51,267 nt of DNA from Paenibacillus sp. (lineage in GTDB: Bacteria > Bacillota > Bacilli > Paenibacillales > Paenibacillaceae): NCBI GenBank assembly GCA_031254035.1, contig JAIRVF010000121.1, forward strand, positions 1-51,267, written 5' to 3'. Positions 1 to 6,859 of this stretch are shown in pieces. The notes under the pieces were generated by a model that was not told the DNA's origin, did not search any database, and was given only the letters and a program-made list of their open reading frames with translations. The position numbers were made by a program, and so were the translations under genes. The stretch's first letter is position 1. Each line of letters starts with the position of its first letter.

Positions 1-78
1 TTTTCTTTATTACTAAATGATGTCCACATGACCATACCACCCTATTAATATTCTTACTTGGCAGTATTGACAGTTGTA

Positions 79-513
79 TCACATATCAGACCTTGGGCAT
101 TTAGTGTAGCGAGGAAGCAGAATTAGTTGCTTTGTATCAGGTCCAATTTGCCTTAATTCTTGGGCTATTTCTTTCTCATTGAAAATAGTTTGTTTTTCTG
201 CTCGGGAAAAATTCCCATGTATGGTACCAATTTGACCTACACTCCTAAGCCTATCGGGGTCCAAATATGGATTTAAATCAGGATCCATTTTTCGTTTCAA
301 ATATGGATCGACTTTCGCCTCTTCTGTATTACTTAATTCTGCTGGGTCTAAGCTACTATTAGTATGGTTAGCAAATGACTCTTTTTCTGGAGCGCTTACT
401 TTGACACTTGAGGGAATATCACTTCTACTAGGCTCCTCTAATAAACTTGCAGTTAGTGCCACTCCGGTAATTATCACTATTGTTGAGGTTGTAAAAACTA
501 TTTTTTTTAACAT
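79..513 (-). CDS. Small exported or membrane-anchored protein, unknown function
   Basis: About 144 residues. The N-terminus (MLKKI, then a hydrophobic run to about residue 24) looks like a signal peptide or a single membrane anchor without a lipobox cysteine. The rest is polar, with Asp/Pro/Leu-rich repeats (DPDLNPYLDPD) near the middle. I recognise no domain. The start is chosen at the second of two close ATGs: the Shine-Dalgarno AAAGGTGG (521-528) lies one base from the upstream ATG at 519 but seven bases from the ATG at 513. The next gene, tetR, diverges from it across a 400-bp region that contains a gene relic. Confidence 0.6.
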   Translation of the reverse strand: MLKKIVFTTSTIVIITGVALTASLLEEPSRSDIPSSVKVSAPEKESFANHTNSSLDPAELSNTEEAKVDPYLKRKMDPDLNPYLDPDRLRSVGQIGTIHGNFSRAEKQTIFNEKEIAQELRQIGPDTKQLILLPRYTKCPRSDM

Positions 514-700
514 GTTCATACCACCTTTCCTATAACAATAATATTTATTTCCAATTTTTAATCATCGCATTCTAAAAGGTTGAAAGGAAGAAGAAAGTCA
601 GAGATAGGAAACTTGTATAGAAAGAAACTACTATAACTTTTAAAGTCAGCCATGCGGCAGACAAAAATAAAAAAACGCCTTTTTGACAAAAGAAACCTCA

Positions 701-810
701 AAACTTAACCGCTTCAAGCGGTGCGTAGCTGCAAACATGAAGAGCAGTGAAAAAGGGATAGGGATGTAGGATGTTGTGATCGACGACTTTTCCGAATGGT
801 GGATTTGTTG
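701..810 (+). pseudogene. Decayed internal fragment of the FAH-cupin gene
   Basis: Bases 701-798 closely match 3354-3454 inside the downstream FAH-cupin gene (codons about 533-567), and 791-810 match 3602-3621 exactly. The two source segments share TCCGAATG at 3447-3454 and 3602-3609, and the copy carries it once, so the relic looks like the parent with 155 bp removed between short direct repeats. The deletion is not a multiple of three, and a TCG codon of the parent is TAG here, so it cannot be coding. It indicates that an earlier or second copy of the gene once lay here. Confidence 0.8.
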
Positions 811-828
811 TCCATCAAAACAAGTTTC

Positions 829-842
829 TTGAACATGTTAAA
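829..842. promoter_or_regulatory. TetR-type operator, copy 1
   Basis: TTGAACATGTTAAA, a near-palindrome just upstream of the -35 box of the tetR promoter. It matches the copies at 884-897 and 1629-1642. Binding by the adjacent TetR protein is inferred from the position and symmetry. Confidence 0.75.
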
Positions 843-850
843 ATATTTTG

Positions 851-879
851 TTGACACGGACTGTCGGGAGTTATAAAAT
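851..879 (+). promoter_or_regulatory. Promoter of the tetR gene
   Basis: TTGACA (851-856), a 17-bp spacer and TAAAAT (874-879) fit a sigma-A promoter. Operator copies sit immediately before the -35 box and just after the -10 box, the arrangement expected for autorepression. Confidence 0.7.
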
Positions 880-883
880 CAAT

Positions 884-897
884 TTGAACATGTTAAA
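884..897. promoter_or_regulatory. TetR-type operator, copy 2
   Basis: TTGAACATGTTAAA overlapping the expected transcription start of tetR. Same half-sites as the other two copies. Confidence 0.75.
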
Positions 898-918
898 CAA
901 TTGAGAAAAGGTGTTTTG

Positions 919-1566
919 ATGGACAAAACAAAATCTGCAATACTCCATTCCGCTCTGACCCTCTTTATTGAAAATGGATATAAAAAAACCACAATACGGG
1001 AAATAGTGAATCATTCAGGTGTATTAATCGGGAGTATATACCATTATTTTAAAAACAAGGATGATATATTTCGCTCCTTGATTGTGGATCTTTTTAGTTT
1101 AGTTGATGAATATACAAATATATATATATCACCTATTAATAGCCCTGTATGCAAATATGCCGTTTCCTGCACTCTGGAGCTGTATATAGTTGATATGAAC
1201 GAGCGTAGTGCAGAGTTAATATTTGAGGGGTATAATTCTCCTAGCATATTAGACAGTTTGGTGAAGCACGCTGCAATGCGTTCGGAAAAGATATTTGAGG
1301 AATACAACCCAGCATTTAATTTTTCCGATTATTGCCGTCTGACATTGGCTATTAAAGGTGTTACCCGCAACTTTGTTGAAAATCGGTGGAGCAATGATTC
1401 ATTTCCACTGGAATCCGTTATTGATACTCTGATGGATATCAGCCTTCGTGCATATAACGTTCCAACGGATGAAATAGTGCAGACCAAGCAATACATAAAA
1501 ACCAATGAAGAACAACTTAGGAAGGCGGCAAATGCCTTGATTCACCAATCCTTGTCGAGCAAATAA
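919..1566 (+). CDS. TetR/AcrR family transcriptional regulator
   Basis: About 215 residues. Residues 1-50 form the TetR helix-turn-helix (ATTLFIENGYKKTT-like pattern, then GVLIGSIYHYFKNKDDIF, the recognition helix region). The C-terminal ligand domain is divergent and its ligand cannot be told. The ATG at 919 is preferred over an upstream TTG at 901 because AAAGG at 907-911 is seven bases before it. Three copies of the palindrome TTGAACATGTTnAA flank the gene: two around its own promoter and one in front of the FAH-cupin gene. It therefore probably represses itself and that gene and is released by a substrate or intermediate of the hydrolase pathway (inference). Confidence 0.9.
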   Translation: MDKTKSAILHSALTLFIENGYKKTTIREIVNHSGVLIGSIYHYFKNKDDIFRSLIVDLFSLVDEYTNIYISPINSPVCKYAVSCTLELYIVDMNERSAELIFEGYNSPSILDSLVKHAAMRSEKIFEEYNPAFNFSDYCRLTLAIKGVTRNFVENRWSNDSFPLESVIDTLMDISLRAYNVPTDEIVQTKQYIKTNEEQLRKAANALIHQSLSSK

Positions 1567-1575
1567 TGAGGGTAT

Positions 1576-1618
1576 AAACTGCACATCAGCTTTATAAAAA
1601 GCCTTGGGCAGTTTTTTT
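1576..1618 (+). terminator. Rho-independent terminator after tetR
   Basis: AAACTGC (1576-1582) pairs with GCAGTTT (1608-1614), with an inner GCTTT/AAAGC hairpin (1589-1602), and the right arm runs into seven T. Confidence 0.6.
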
Positions 1619-1628
1619 ACCAATAAAT

Positions 1629-1642
1629 TTGAACATGTTCAA
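1629..1642. promoter_or_regulatory. TetR-type operator, copy 3 (perfect palindrome)
   Basis: TTGAACATGTTCAA is a perfect 14-bp palindrome 114 bp before the start codon of the FAH-cupin gene. Being the most symmetric copy, it is probably the strongest site and links the regulator to this gene. Confidence 0.75.
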
Positions 1643-1755
1643 CACAGAAAATCCCGAAAGGATGGTGGCTGGTCTAATGACGTAATAAAACATGGACTTA
1701 TATGTCGCCAACTCATGCCTGAATCGATGATAATGATAAGAAGGGAGCAATTGTT

Positions 1756-3825
1756 ATGAAACTAGTTACTTTTGTCCTTAAAAATGACCCTACACAAACA
1801 GAAATCGTTGGTGCTTTGACCCAAGACGAACAGCAAATTGTTGAACTGCAGAAGGCATGTAAGATTCATAAGGGCAAGCCCAATAAGTATTTTGATAATA
1901 TGATTGAATTTCTGGCCGGTGCTGCGGAAGCGCGCGCTTTGGCCGCTGAATTGTTGGAAGAGGCTGGTGCTGATTGCAAGGTGAGTATGGAGGATGTGCA
2001 GTTATTGGCTCCGGTGCCTCGGCCTCGTGTGATGCGGGACTGTGCCTGTTTTGAGGAACATCTTATTGGGTGTAATCGCCGTGGGCGCATGATGCAAGGG
2101 GAGGATCCCGCAAATATTGACCCTGAAAGCGTTAAGCCGGATGCCGGGTGGTATGCCGAACCCCGTTTTTACAAAGTGAATGTCAATTCCATTGTCGGCC
2201 CCGGTGTGGACATCGCTTTCCCGGGCGGAGAAATGTTTAAGGACTATGAACTGGAACTGGCCTTCTACATTTGTAAGGAGGGCAAAAACATCAGCCATCA
2301 CAACGCCATGGATTATGTTGGCGGCTACACAATTTTTAATGATTTTTCGGCAAGAATGATTCAAATGAACGAAATGGCTCCAAATGGTTTCAATGTTGGA
2401 CCCGGCATCAGCAAGGATTTTGCAAATGCAATGGGGCCTTATATGGTGACGCCAGATGCCTTTGACTATACCGATGCAAAAATGACTGTTCGAGTGAATG
2501 GTGAGGTGCGTGGTGGCGGGAACCATGGTGCAGCTTACCACAAAATCCCCGATGTTATTGAATACATTTCAAACGCGACAACCTTATATCCTGGTGATGT
2601 CATTGCGACAGGAACGGTGGGAACAGGGGCTGGCATTGAAACAGGGATCCCATTGAAAATTGATGATGTTGTTGAATTGGAGATTGAAGGGATTGGCAAA
2701 TTGGAGAACCGGATTATTATTCCAGACGCAACCAAACAAAGGAATAAGGGCGAGGCGTTCAAACGCTTGGTGTGCGGACCAGTGGATGGTAAATCATCCT
2801 TTGTCATTGACGATTATCCCGATACATGGAGAGGCGGCGCTTTCAAGAAGCCGACGGTTGATGTCTGGCGGATAAATGAAATGCCCGCGAAAGAATCGGC
2901 CACTGCCAATGTGGATATGGGGAACCTGCCGATAGAACATGAACCACAGGCCGGCATGGGTCAATCCATTTTTCGGCATGTTCCTCAAGACATTCCGCAT
3001 GGCCCTAGATTTGAGGATTTGCCACCCAATGTACGGAATTTGCATAGAGGGATGTGGGTGGAGGCACACAAAACCATTGGCACGAAGTATATCCCCACCG
3101 AAGAAGATATGAAAAAACATGTGTCCATGCATTGGACCGAGACAATAAATATGTTTTTCTGTGCTGATGCAGAATCCGAATTGGTATCGCTTAATGATTT
3201 GGATGATGCGCCCCTAAAAACGGGGGATGCACTTGTGCAGATGGCCTGTATGCATGGTTGGAAAGGCACCGGGGTAATCAGTGGTGTTTTGGCTTCTGCT
3301 GACATGAGCACCCACATACAACTGATTGATAAGCCCAAGCCAGTATTGGTATCCAAACTTAACCGCTTCAAGCGGTATGTAGCTGCAAACATGAAGAGCA
3401 GTGAAAAAGAGATTGGGATGTCGGATGTTGTGATAGATGACTATTCTCCGAATGAGAGTGAGATTTTCGACAATGAGGGAAAACAGATCGGCTATGCGGG
3501 TGACATTTGGCGCATGTTAGCCCCAAATGCAGATGTATCGGCAAGTGTGGATACGATTGTGGGTCCTATGGAGCCGAAACCACCGAAAAATGGAATTACA
3601 TTCCGAATGGTGGATTTGTTGCCCGGTTGCACATTTGAAACTGACACCAGTTTCATGAGTTACTATTCGGTCATTATCGGCCAGCTGGAGGCTGTTTGTG
3701 ATGAAGGCCGTGCCACGGTGCCGACCACGGGTGATTTGGTGCAGTTGAAAAATGCAAGCCTGAAACTGGAGAACACGACCGATGAAATTGTGCGCTTTGC
3801 ATATTACATGATCGATACCGAATAA
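1756..3825 (+). CDS. Fumarylacetoacetate hydrolase-family domain fused to two cupin domains
   Basis: 689 residues. Residues about 85-325 are an FAH-family domain: ELELAFYICKEGKNIS (E165, E167) and DYVGGYTIFNDFSAR match the metal-binding and substrate-loop motifs of FAH-type C-C hydrolases, isomerases and decarboxylases. Residues about 335-525 and 535-689 are two copies of a small cupin module; both begin FKR(L/Y)V and have a VIDDY segment and a TWR/IWR block. The first keeps candidate metal histidines (H459, H500) while the second has none in the matching places. Standard FAH proteins are about 280-300 residues, so this is a threefold fusion. The SD AAGGGAG lies eight bases before the ATG. 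A TetR operator precedes the gene. The substrate is unknown; a ring-cleavage or keto-acid catabolic role is an inference from the families. Confidence 0.85.
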   Translation: MKLVTFVLKNDPTQTEIVGALTQDEQQIVELQKACKIHKGKPNKYFDNMIEFLAGAAEARALAAELLEEAGADCKVSMEDVQLLAPVPRPRVMRDCACFEEHLIGCNRRGRMMQGEDPANIDPESVKPDAGWYAEPRFYKVNVNSIVGPGVDIAFPGGEMFKDYELELAFYICKEGKNISHHNAMDYVGGYTIFNDFSARMIQMNEMAPNGFNVGPGISKDFANAMGPYMVTPDAFDYTDAKMTVRVNGEVRGGGNHGAAYHKIPDVIEYISNATTLYPGDVIATGTVGTGAGIETGIPLKIDDVVELEIEGIGKLENRIIIPDATKQRNKGEAFKRLVCGPVDGKSSFVIDDYPDTWRGGAFKKPTVDVWRINEMPAKESATANVDMGNLPIEHEPQAGMGQSIFRHVPQDIPHGPRFEDLPPNVRNLHRGMWVEAHKTIGTKYIPTEEDMKKHVSMHWTETINMFFCADAESELVSLNDLDDAPLKTGDALVQMACMHGWKGTGVISGVLASADMSTHIQLIDKPKPVLVSKLNRFKRYVAANMKSSEKEIGMSDVVIDDYSPNESEIFDNEGKQIGYAGDIWRMLAPNADVSASVDTIVGPMEPKPPKNGITFRMVDLLPGCTFETDTSFMSYYSVIIGQLEAVCDEGRATVPTTGDLVQLKNASLKLENTTDEIVRFAYYMIDTE

Positions 3826-3887
3826 CCGAAACGATTTGACGTAATCATTGACATAGGTAGTTCTACACATTGCATAAATGGCGTGAC

Positions 3888-3927
3888 GTAAACAATGCCA
3901 TCCCGGAATAAGGATGGCATTGTTTAC
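3888..3927. terminator. Strong bidirectional terminator
   Basis: A perfect 16-bp stem (3888-3903 with 3912-3927) closes an 8-nt loop between the convergent FAH-cupin gene and the membrane-protein gene on the minus strand. The arms contain A- and T-rich ends, so it can serve both directions. Confidence 0.8.
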
Positions 3928-3962
3928 TCTAACACGAGAGCAGCTATTTCTATTCAGATATT

Positions 3963-4412
3963 TTACTCCGCCGCTTGCGTCGTATCGGCAGCCGGAGTGG
4001 CTTTATTCGCAAGCTTTCTAGGCAGCTGCCAAGCTGTCGCGACAGCCAACACTATAAATACGATATCCATCGCTTTAAATAGTTCCGAGAAGTTTTCCTT
4101 GAATACCGTCATCACTTCACTATCAAAGATGCCGGAAATGCTCTCCGTATAAAGATAACCAACGGTAAAATATTTGCCGAGCAGAATGCCGATTAAGCTC
4201 GCAATTACCGCGATCACTTGATGCGCTGCGCTTATTTGTTTGTTCGCAAGCTTGGCTACGGTAAATCCAGCCAAACCGCCGACCGCCCACGCAACAATCC
4301 CTAGTTCATAGTTCGTCAGTGCCACAATAGCCGCCCATGCAGCTCCCCCAACAACGGCTGCGAGCAATGCGCCTAGAATAGGCAAAACAATTTTGTTACC
4401 TTCCAACTTCAT
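3963..4412 (-). CDS. Integral membrane protein, unknown function
   Basis: About 149 residues from the MKLEGNK start. There are three to four hydrophobic segments (about 8-30, 35-52, 62-82 and 110-130) and an Ala/Thr-rich soluble C-terminus. No family is recognised. The start is uncertain: GGGGG lies only three bases before the ATG at 4412, but the longer alternatives (ATG of MENYY, or a GTG further up) lack a ribosome site. The gene stands alone between a terminator and a decayed regulator gene. Confidence 0.6.
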   Translation of the reverse strand: MKLEGNKIVLPILGALLAAVVGGAAWAAIVALTNYELGIVAWAVGGLAGFTVAKLANKQISAAHQVIAVIASLIGILLGKYFTVGYLYTESISGIFDSEVMTVFKENFSELFKAMDIVFIVLAVATAWQLPRKLANKATPAADTTQAAE

Positions 4413-4493
4413 CTTCCCCCTACAAATTGAGTAATAATTTTCCATGCTATATTTTACAGGATTGCCCACGAAACGACAATCCTTACTTTCCCG

Positions 4494-5210
4494 TTATATC
4501 TTCTCAAATGAAAAATCAAAAAGATCGGATGCCTCATAGTCGTCCTCAATAATATACCCGTCTATTTCTTCCGCCCAGTTCAGAAGCGCCAGGCGATGGT
4601 GAACAGGCATAATCATCCCTAATGGAAACTGGTGAGAAGGCGTGACATACAGCAGCTTGCTCTTGATTTGCCCCAGGCTCGGGAGATGAAGACCATTATG
4701 GTCTACAGGGATTGGTTCGATGGTATAAGATAGCGCCCGGAAAACAACTTTGGCCCCCGCATACCCCGGCTCTTCGAAACCGATGGAATTGAATGAATGA
4801 CCTAGGATCGAGCCAAGCAAATACATGAGCTGCTGCGTACTGCTTCCCACGATGATTTGCTCTGCGGTCGTTTTTACGCCACGGGATCGAAACAGATACT
4901 TTGCGATAGATTCTCTCAATAGATAATCACCCTGGTGATCACCATAGGTGTAGATAGAAGAATCTTTTAACACGCGATTTGACAAAAGACGCCATCTATC
5001 AATCGGAAAATGTCCTTTATCGACGGCACCCAAACGAAAATCAATGATGTCTGCCGGGGCTTTCTCCCCCGCTTGCGGATGAACTTCATGAAGACCGATG
5101 GGTAAGGCCTGGCATAACGGCAGTGGTTCCACATAATATCCTCGTTTATTTTCACTGCGAATAAATCCTTCGGCCAGCAATTGTTCATAGGCGAGCTGCG
5201 TCGTGGTTAT
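4494..5210 (-). pseudogene. Truncated MocR-type (GntR/aminotransferase-like) regulator
   Basis: The reading frame is open from the middle of the winged helix (TTQLAYEQLLAEGFI, the end of a GntR HTH) through an aminotransferase-fold segment with the motifs YTYGDHQGDYLLRESIAKYL, SSTQQLMYLLGSIL and YIIEDDYEAS. It stops soon after the EDDYE motif, so the PLP-lysine region and the rest of the C-terminal domain are missing. About 60 N-terminal residues, including most of the HTH, are absent as well. The coding runs straight into a divergent LysE fragment with no intergenic promoter left. A functional regulator is unlikely. Confidence 0.8.
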
Positions 5211-5669
5211 TTCGGCGCTTCGGCGATCATGACGACTCCCATCATCCAGCAGGTCATGTGGATCGTTGGGGCAATCTTTTTATTTTATGTAGGTTATTGC
5301 AGTATCAAGGAAGCATCCGTCATACAGGCTGGCGAAGATGGATACGAGAAAAAAACATGGTTTTCTTCTTACATAAACGGGTTTATGGTAGCTGTTTCAC
5401 CGGGGAATATCGTTTTTTGGCTGAGCGTTTTTGGAACCATTCTGGCAGATAAGCTGGGAAATCCGGATAAACATCATTTCGTGATTATGGCTGTCGGCGT
5501 GATTTGCGGCATTTTAGTTCATGATATTGTTTTGATGCTGCTTGTCACGTATGCGAGAAGGCTGCTGGACGGGCAGTGGATAAAAAGGATTTCGGTATGC
5601 GCCAGTCTTGTGTTGATTTATTTCGGGGGGATGTTTATTTGGAGGTTTGTCCAATCCTTGCTTGGTTAG
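5211..5669 (+). pseudogene. 5'-truncated LysE/RhtB-family exporter
   Basis: About 150 codons match the C-terminal two thirds of LysE-type amino-acid exporters: GASAIMTTPIIQQVMWIVGAIFLFYVGYCSIK, a KKTWFSSYINGFMVAVSPGNIVFWL segment (the conserved NP/SPGN-containing helix) and two more membrane helices. Intact members have about 205 residues and a first helix that is lost here. The open frame can be extended to 5181, but that part lies inside the MocR remnant. MocR and LysE-type genes are often divergent neighbours; here the promoter and both 5' ends have been deleted together. Confidence 0.75.
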
Positions 5670-5731
5670 AGGTTTGGGCACACCCAATATGGCAGCTATT
5701 TTTTAACTATGGTGAACGTACAAAAAGTGAT

Positions 5732-5770
5732 AAGAGGTCTCCATTCCTAAAGGTGGAAGGAGCCTCTTTT
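5732..5770 (+). terminator. Terminator after the lysE remnant
   Basis: AAGAGG (5732-5737) and CTCC (5739-5742) pair with GGAG (5759-5762) and CCTCTT (5763-5768), followed by T-rich sequence. Confidence 0.6.
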
Positions 5771-5785
5771 CGCTTTTCGCGTTCC

Positions 5786-6109
5786 CTAGGTATATAGCAG
5801 CGTGATCACCAGCAGTTCATAGAGTACGAGTGGCAGAATGACATTGTTGTAATACAATCCTCTGGATTGTCCGGGCGGGGAGGACGGGTAAGGGACGCTG
5901 ATATACAGCATTCCTCTTTCGCAATGCGTCAGCACACCTTCATAAACGGTACCGTCCAGCATTTGAACTCGGACCGCTTGGTTCCGGTATTGCTTGCATA
6001 TTTGGCTCACTCGGTCGTGGATGTGGTGGATCGTTTGAGCGACTTGAGGTTCTGCTTGATACAGTAGGGGCTGTGCCTGCATACCTGATGAATATGGGGT
6101 AAGGCTCAT
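5786..6109 (-). CDS. Small protein with Sm-like core and hydrophobic C-terminus
   Basis: About 107 residues. A segment near residues 40-72 (RNQAVRVQMLDGTVYEGVL then CERGMLYISV) resembles the Sm1 strand pattern of LSm/Hfq-like folds. The C-terminus (YYNNVILPLVLYELLVITLLYT) is hydrophobic and could lie in or on the membrane. The start is set at 6109, not at the upstream ATG of 6124, because GGAGGT (6117-6122) is an ideal ribosome site seven bases before it and overlaps the upstream ATG. Function unknown; the Sm resemblance is my reading of the pattern, not a search result. Confidence 0.65.
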   Translation of the reverse strand: MSLTPYSSGMQAQPLLYQAEPQVAQTIHHIHDRVSQICKQYRNQAVRVQMLDGTVYEGVLTHCERGMLYISVPYPSSPPGQSRGLYYNNVILPLVLYELLVITLLYT

Positions 6110-6419
6110 GGATAGGACCTCCATCGTTCGTGGTTTGAAATATTATATGCGGGTGCCCAGCAGGGAGTGTATTGTATTGGCATATATAACCTTATATTAA
6201 AAATCGTTGAATTGTACTATTAAAATTGCAACTATTGATCTATAGTAGAGTAGGTTGTACTTAATTACAATAAATACTACTTTATGTATATTAAGGTATA
6301 ACAGCTGACTGCGTTTAACCATAGTCTTCCTTGCGATATTTGGATAAGCCTCCCGGATCTTCCTGTAAGTTTATGCTTTCTGGTCTTCATAGCAACACTT
6401 GTTTCATTCCTCCCACTCA

Positions 6420-6434
6420 ATGTAAGCGATATCA
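6420..6434. promoter_or_regulatory. cre box (CcpA site), distal
   Basis: ATGTAAGCGATATCA fits every fixed position of the cre consensus WTGNAANCGNWNNCW. It lies 426 bp before the chitinase start codon. Confidence 0.55.
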
Positions 6435-6580
6435 ATTCGAGAAAGGCATGATGCCCTCGGAAGTTAAACGGTCATAAGCAGCAGGGCATGGTTTTTCTCG
6501 GCATTCATTTCAAAGATTGTTTCATTTAGATTCGTTGACGTTATGCTCCATGTGCTACCGCATATCAATTATATATTTAT

Positions 6581-6595
6581 TTGCAAGCGTTTACT
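6581..6595. promoter_or_regulatory. cre box (CcpA site), proximal
   Basis: TTGCAAGCGTTTACT fits every fixed position of WTGNAANCGNWNNCW, 265 bp before the chitinase start codon. Two perfect boxes in one control region suggest carbon catabolite repression of the chitinase (inference). Confidence 0.65.
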
Positions 6596-6738
6596 GAGCC
6601 CGCTTCATACCCGAGGATTTTGCTGAAATTCAGACCAAGAAAAATGGAGGTGGCGAGGAAGCGAAAGTAGGAAAGGGTAGGAAAAAATAGCCTTAAGAAA
6701 ACACTGAATCATTAAAAATTTGCAGGCAGGCAGTGGCC

Positions 6739-6794
6739 GGAAGAACGCCCCGTAACCGCAGCGGTCAGAAGAACGTTTCGTAACCGCAGCGGTC
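6739..6794 (+). repeat. Tandem pair of a 28-bp dispersed repeat
   Basis: Two direct copies (6739-6766, 6767-6794) share GAAGAACG, a 4-base variable part and GTAACCGCAGCGGTC. Related single copies occur at 33933-33960 (+) and 48849-48876 (-), all intergenic. Confidence 0.8.
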
Positions 6795-6859
6795 ACCTAG
6801 CACAATGTAAAGAACGAATTTCAGTATTGAGCCGAAAATTTATTAGGAGGGGATTTTTT

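Larger units (their letters stand above)
6110..6859 (+). other. Long control region upstream of the chitinase gene
   Basis: 750 bp between divergent genes. It holds two cre boxes (6420-6434, 6581-6595), a tandem 28-bp dispersed repeat (6739-6794) and no supportable ORF. I could not pick a convincing -35/-10 pair. Confidence 0.6.

Noticed and set aside
1866..3870. Several long minus-strand open frames opposite the FAH-cupin gene
   Set aside because: They are antisense shadows of a strongly supported gene and have no ribosome sites or recognisable domains.
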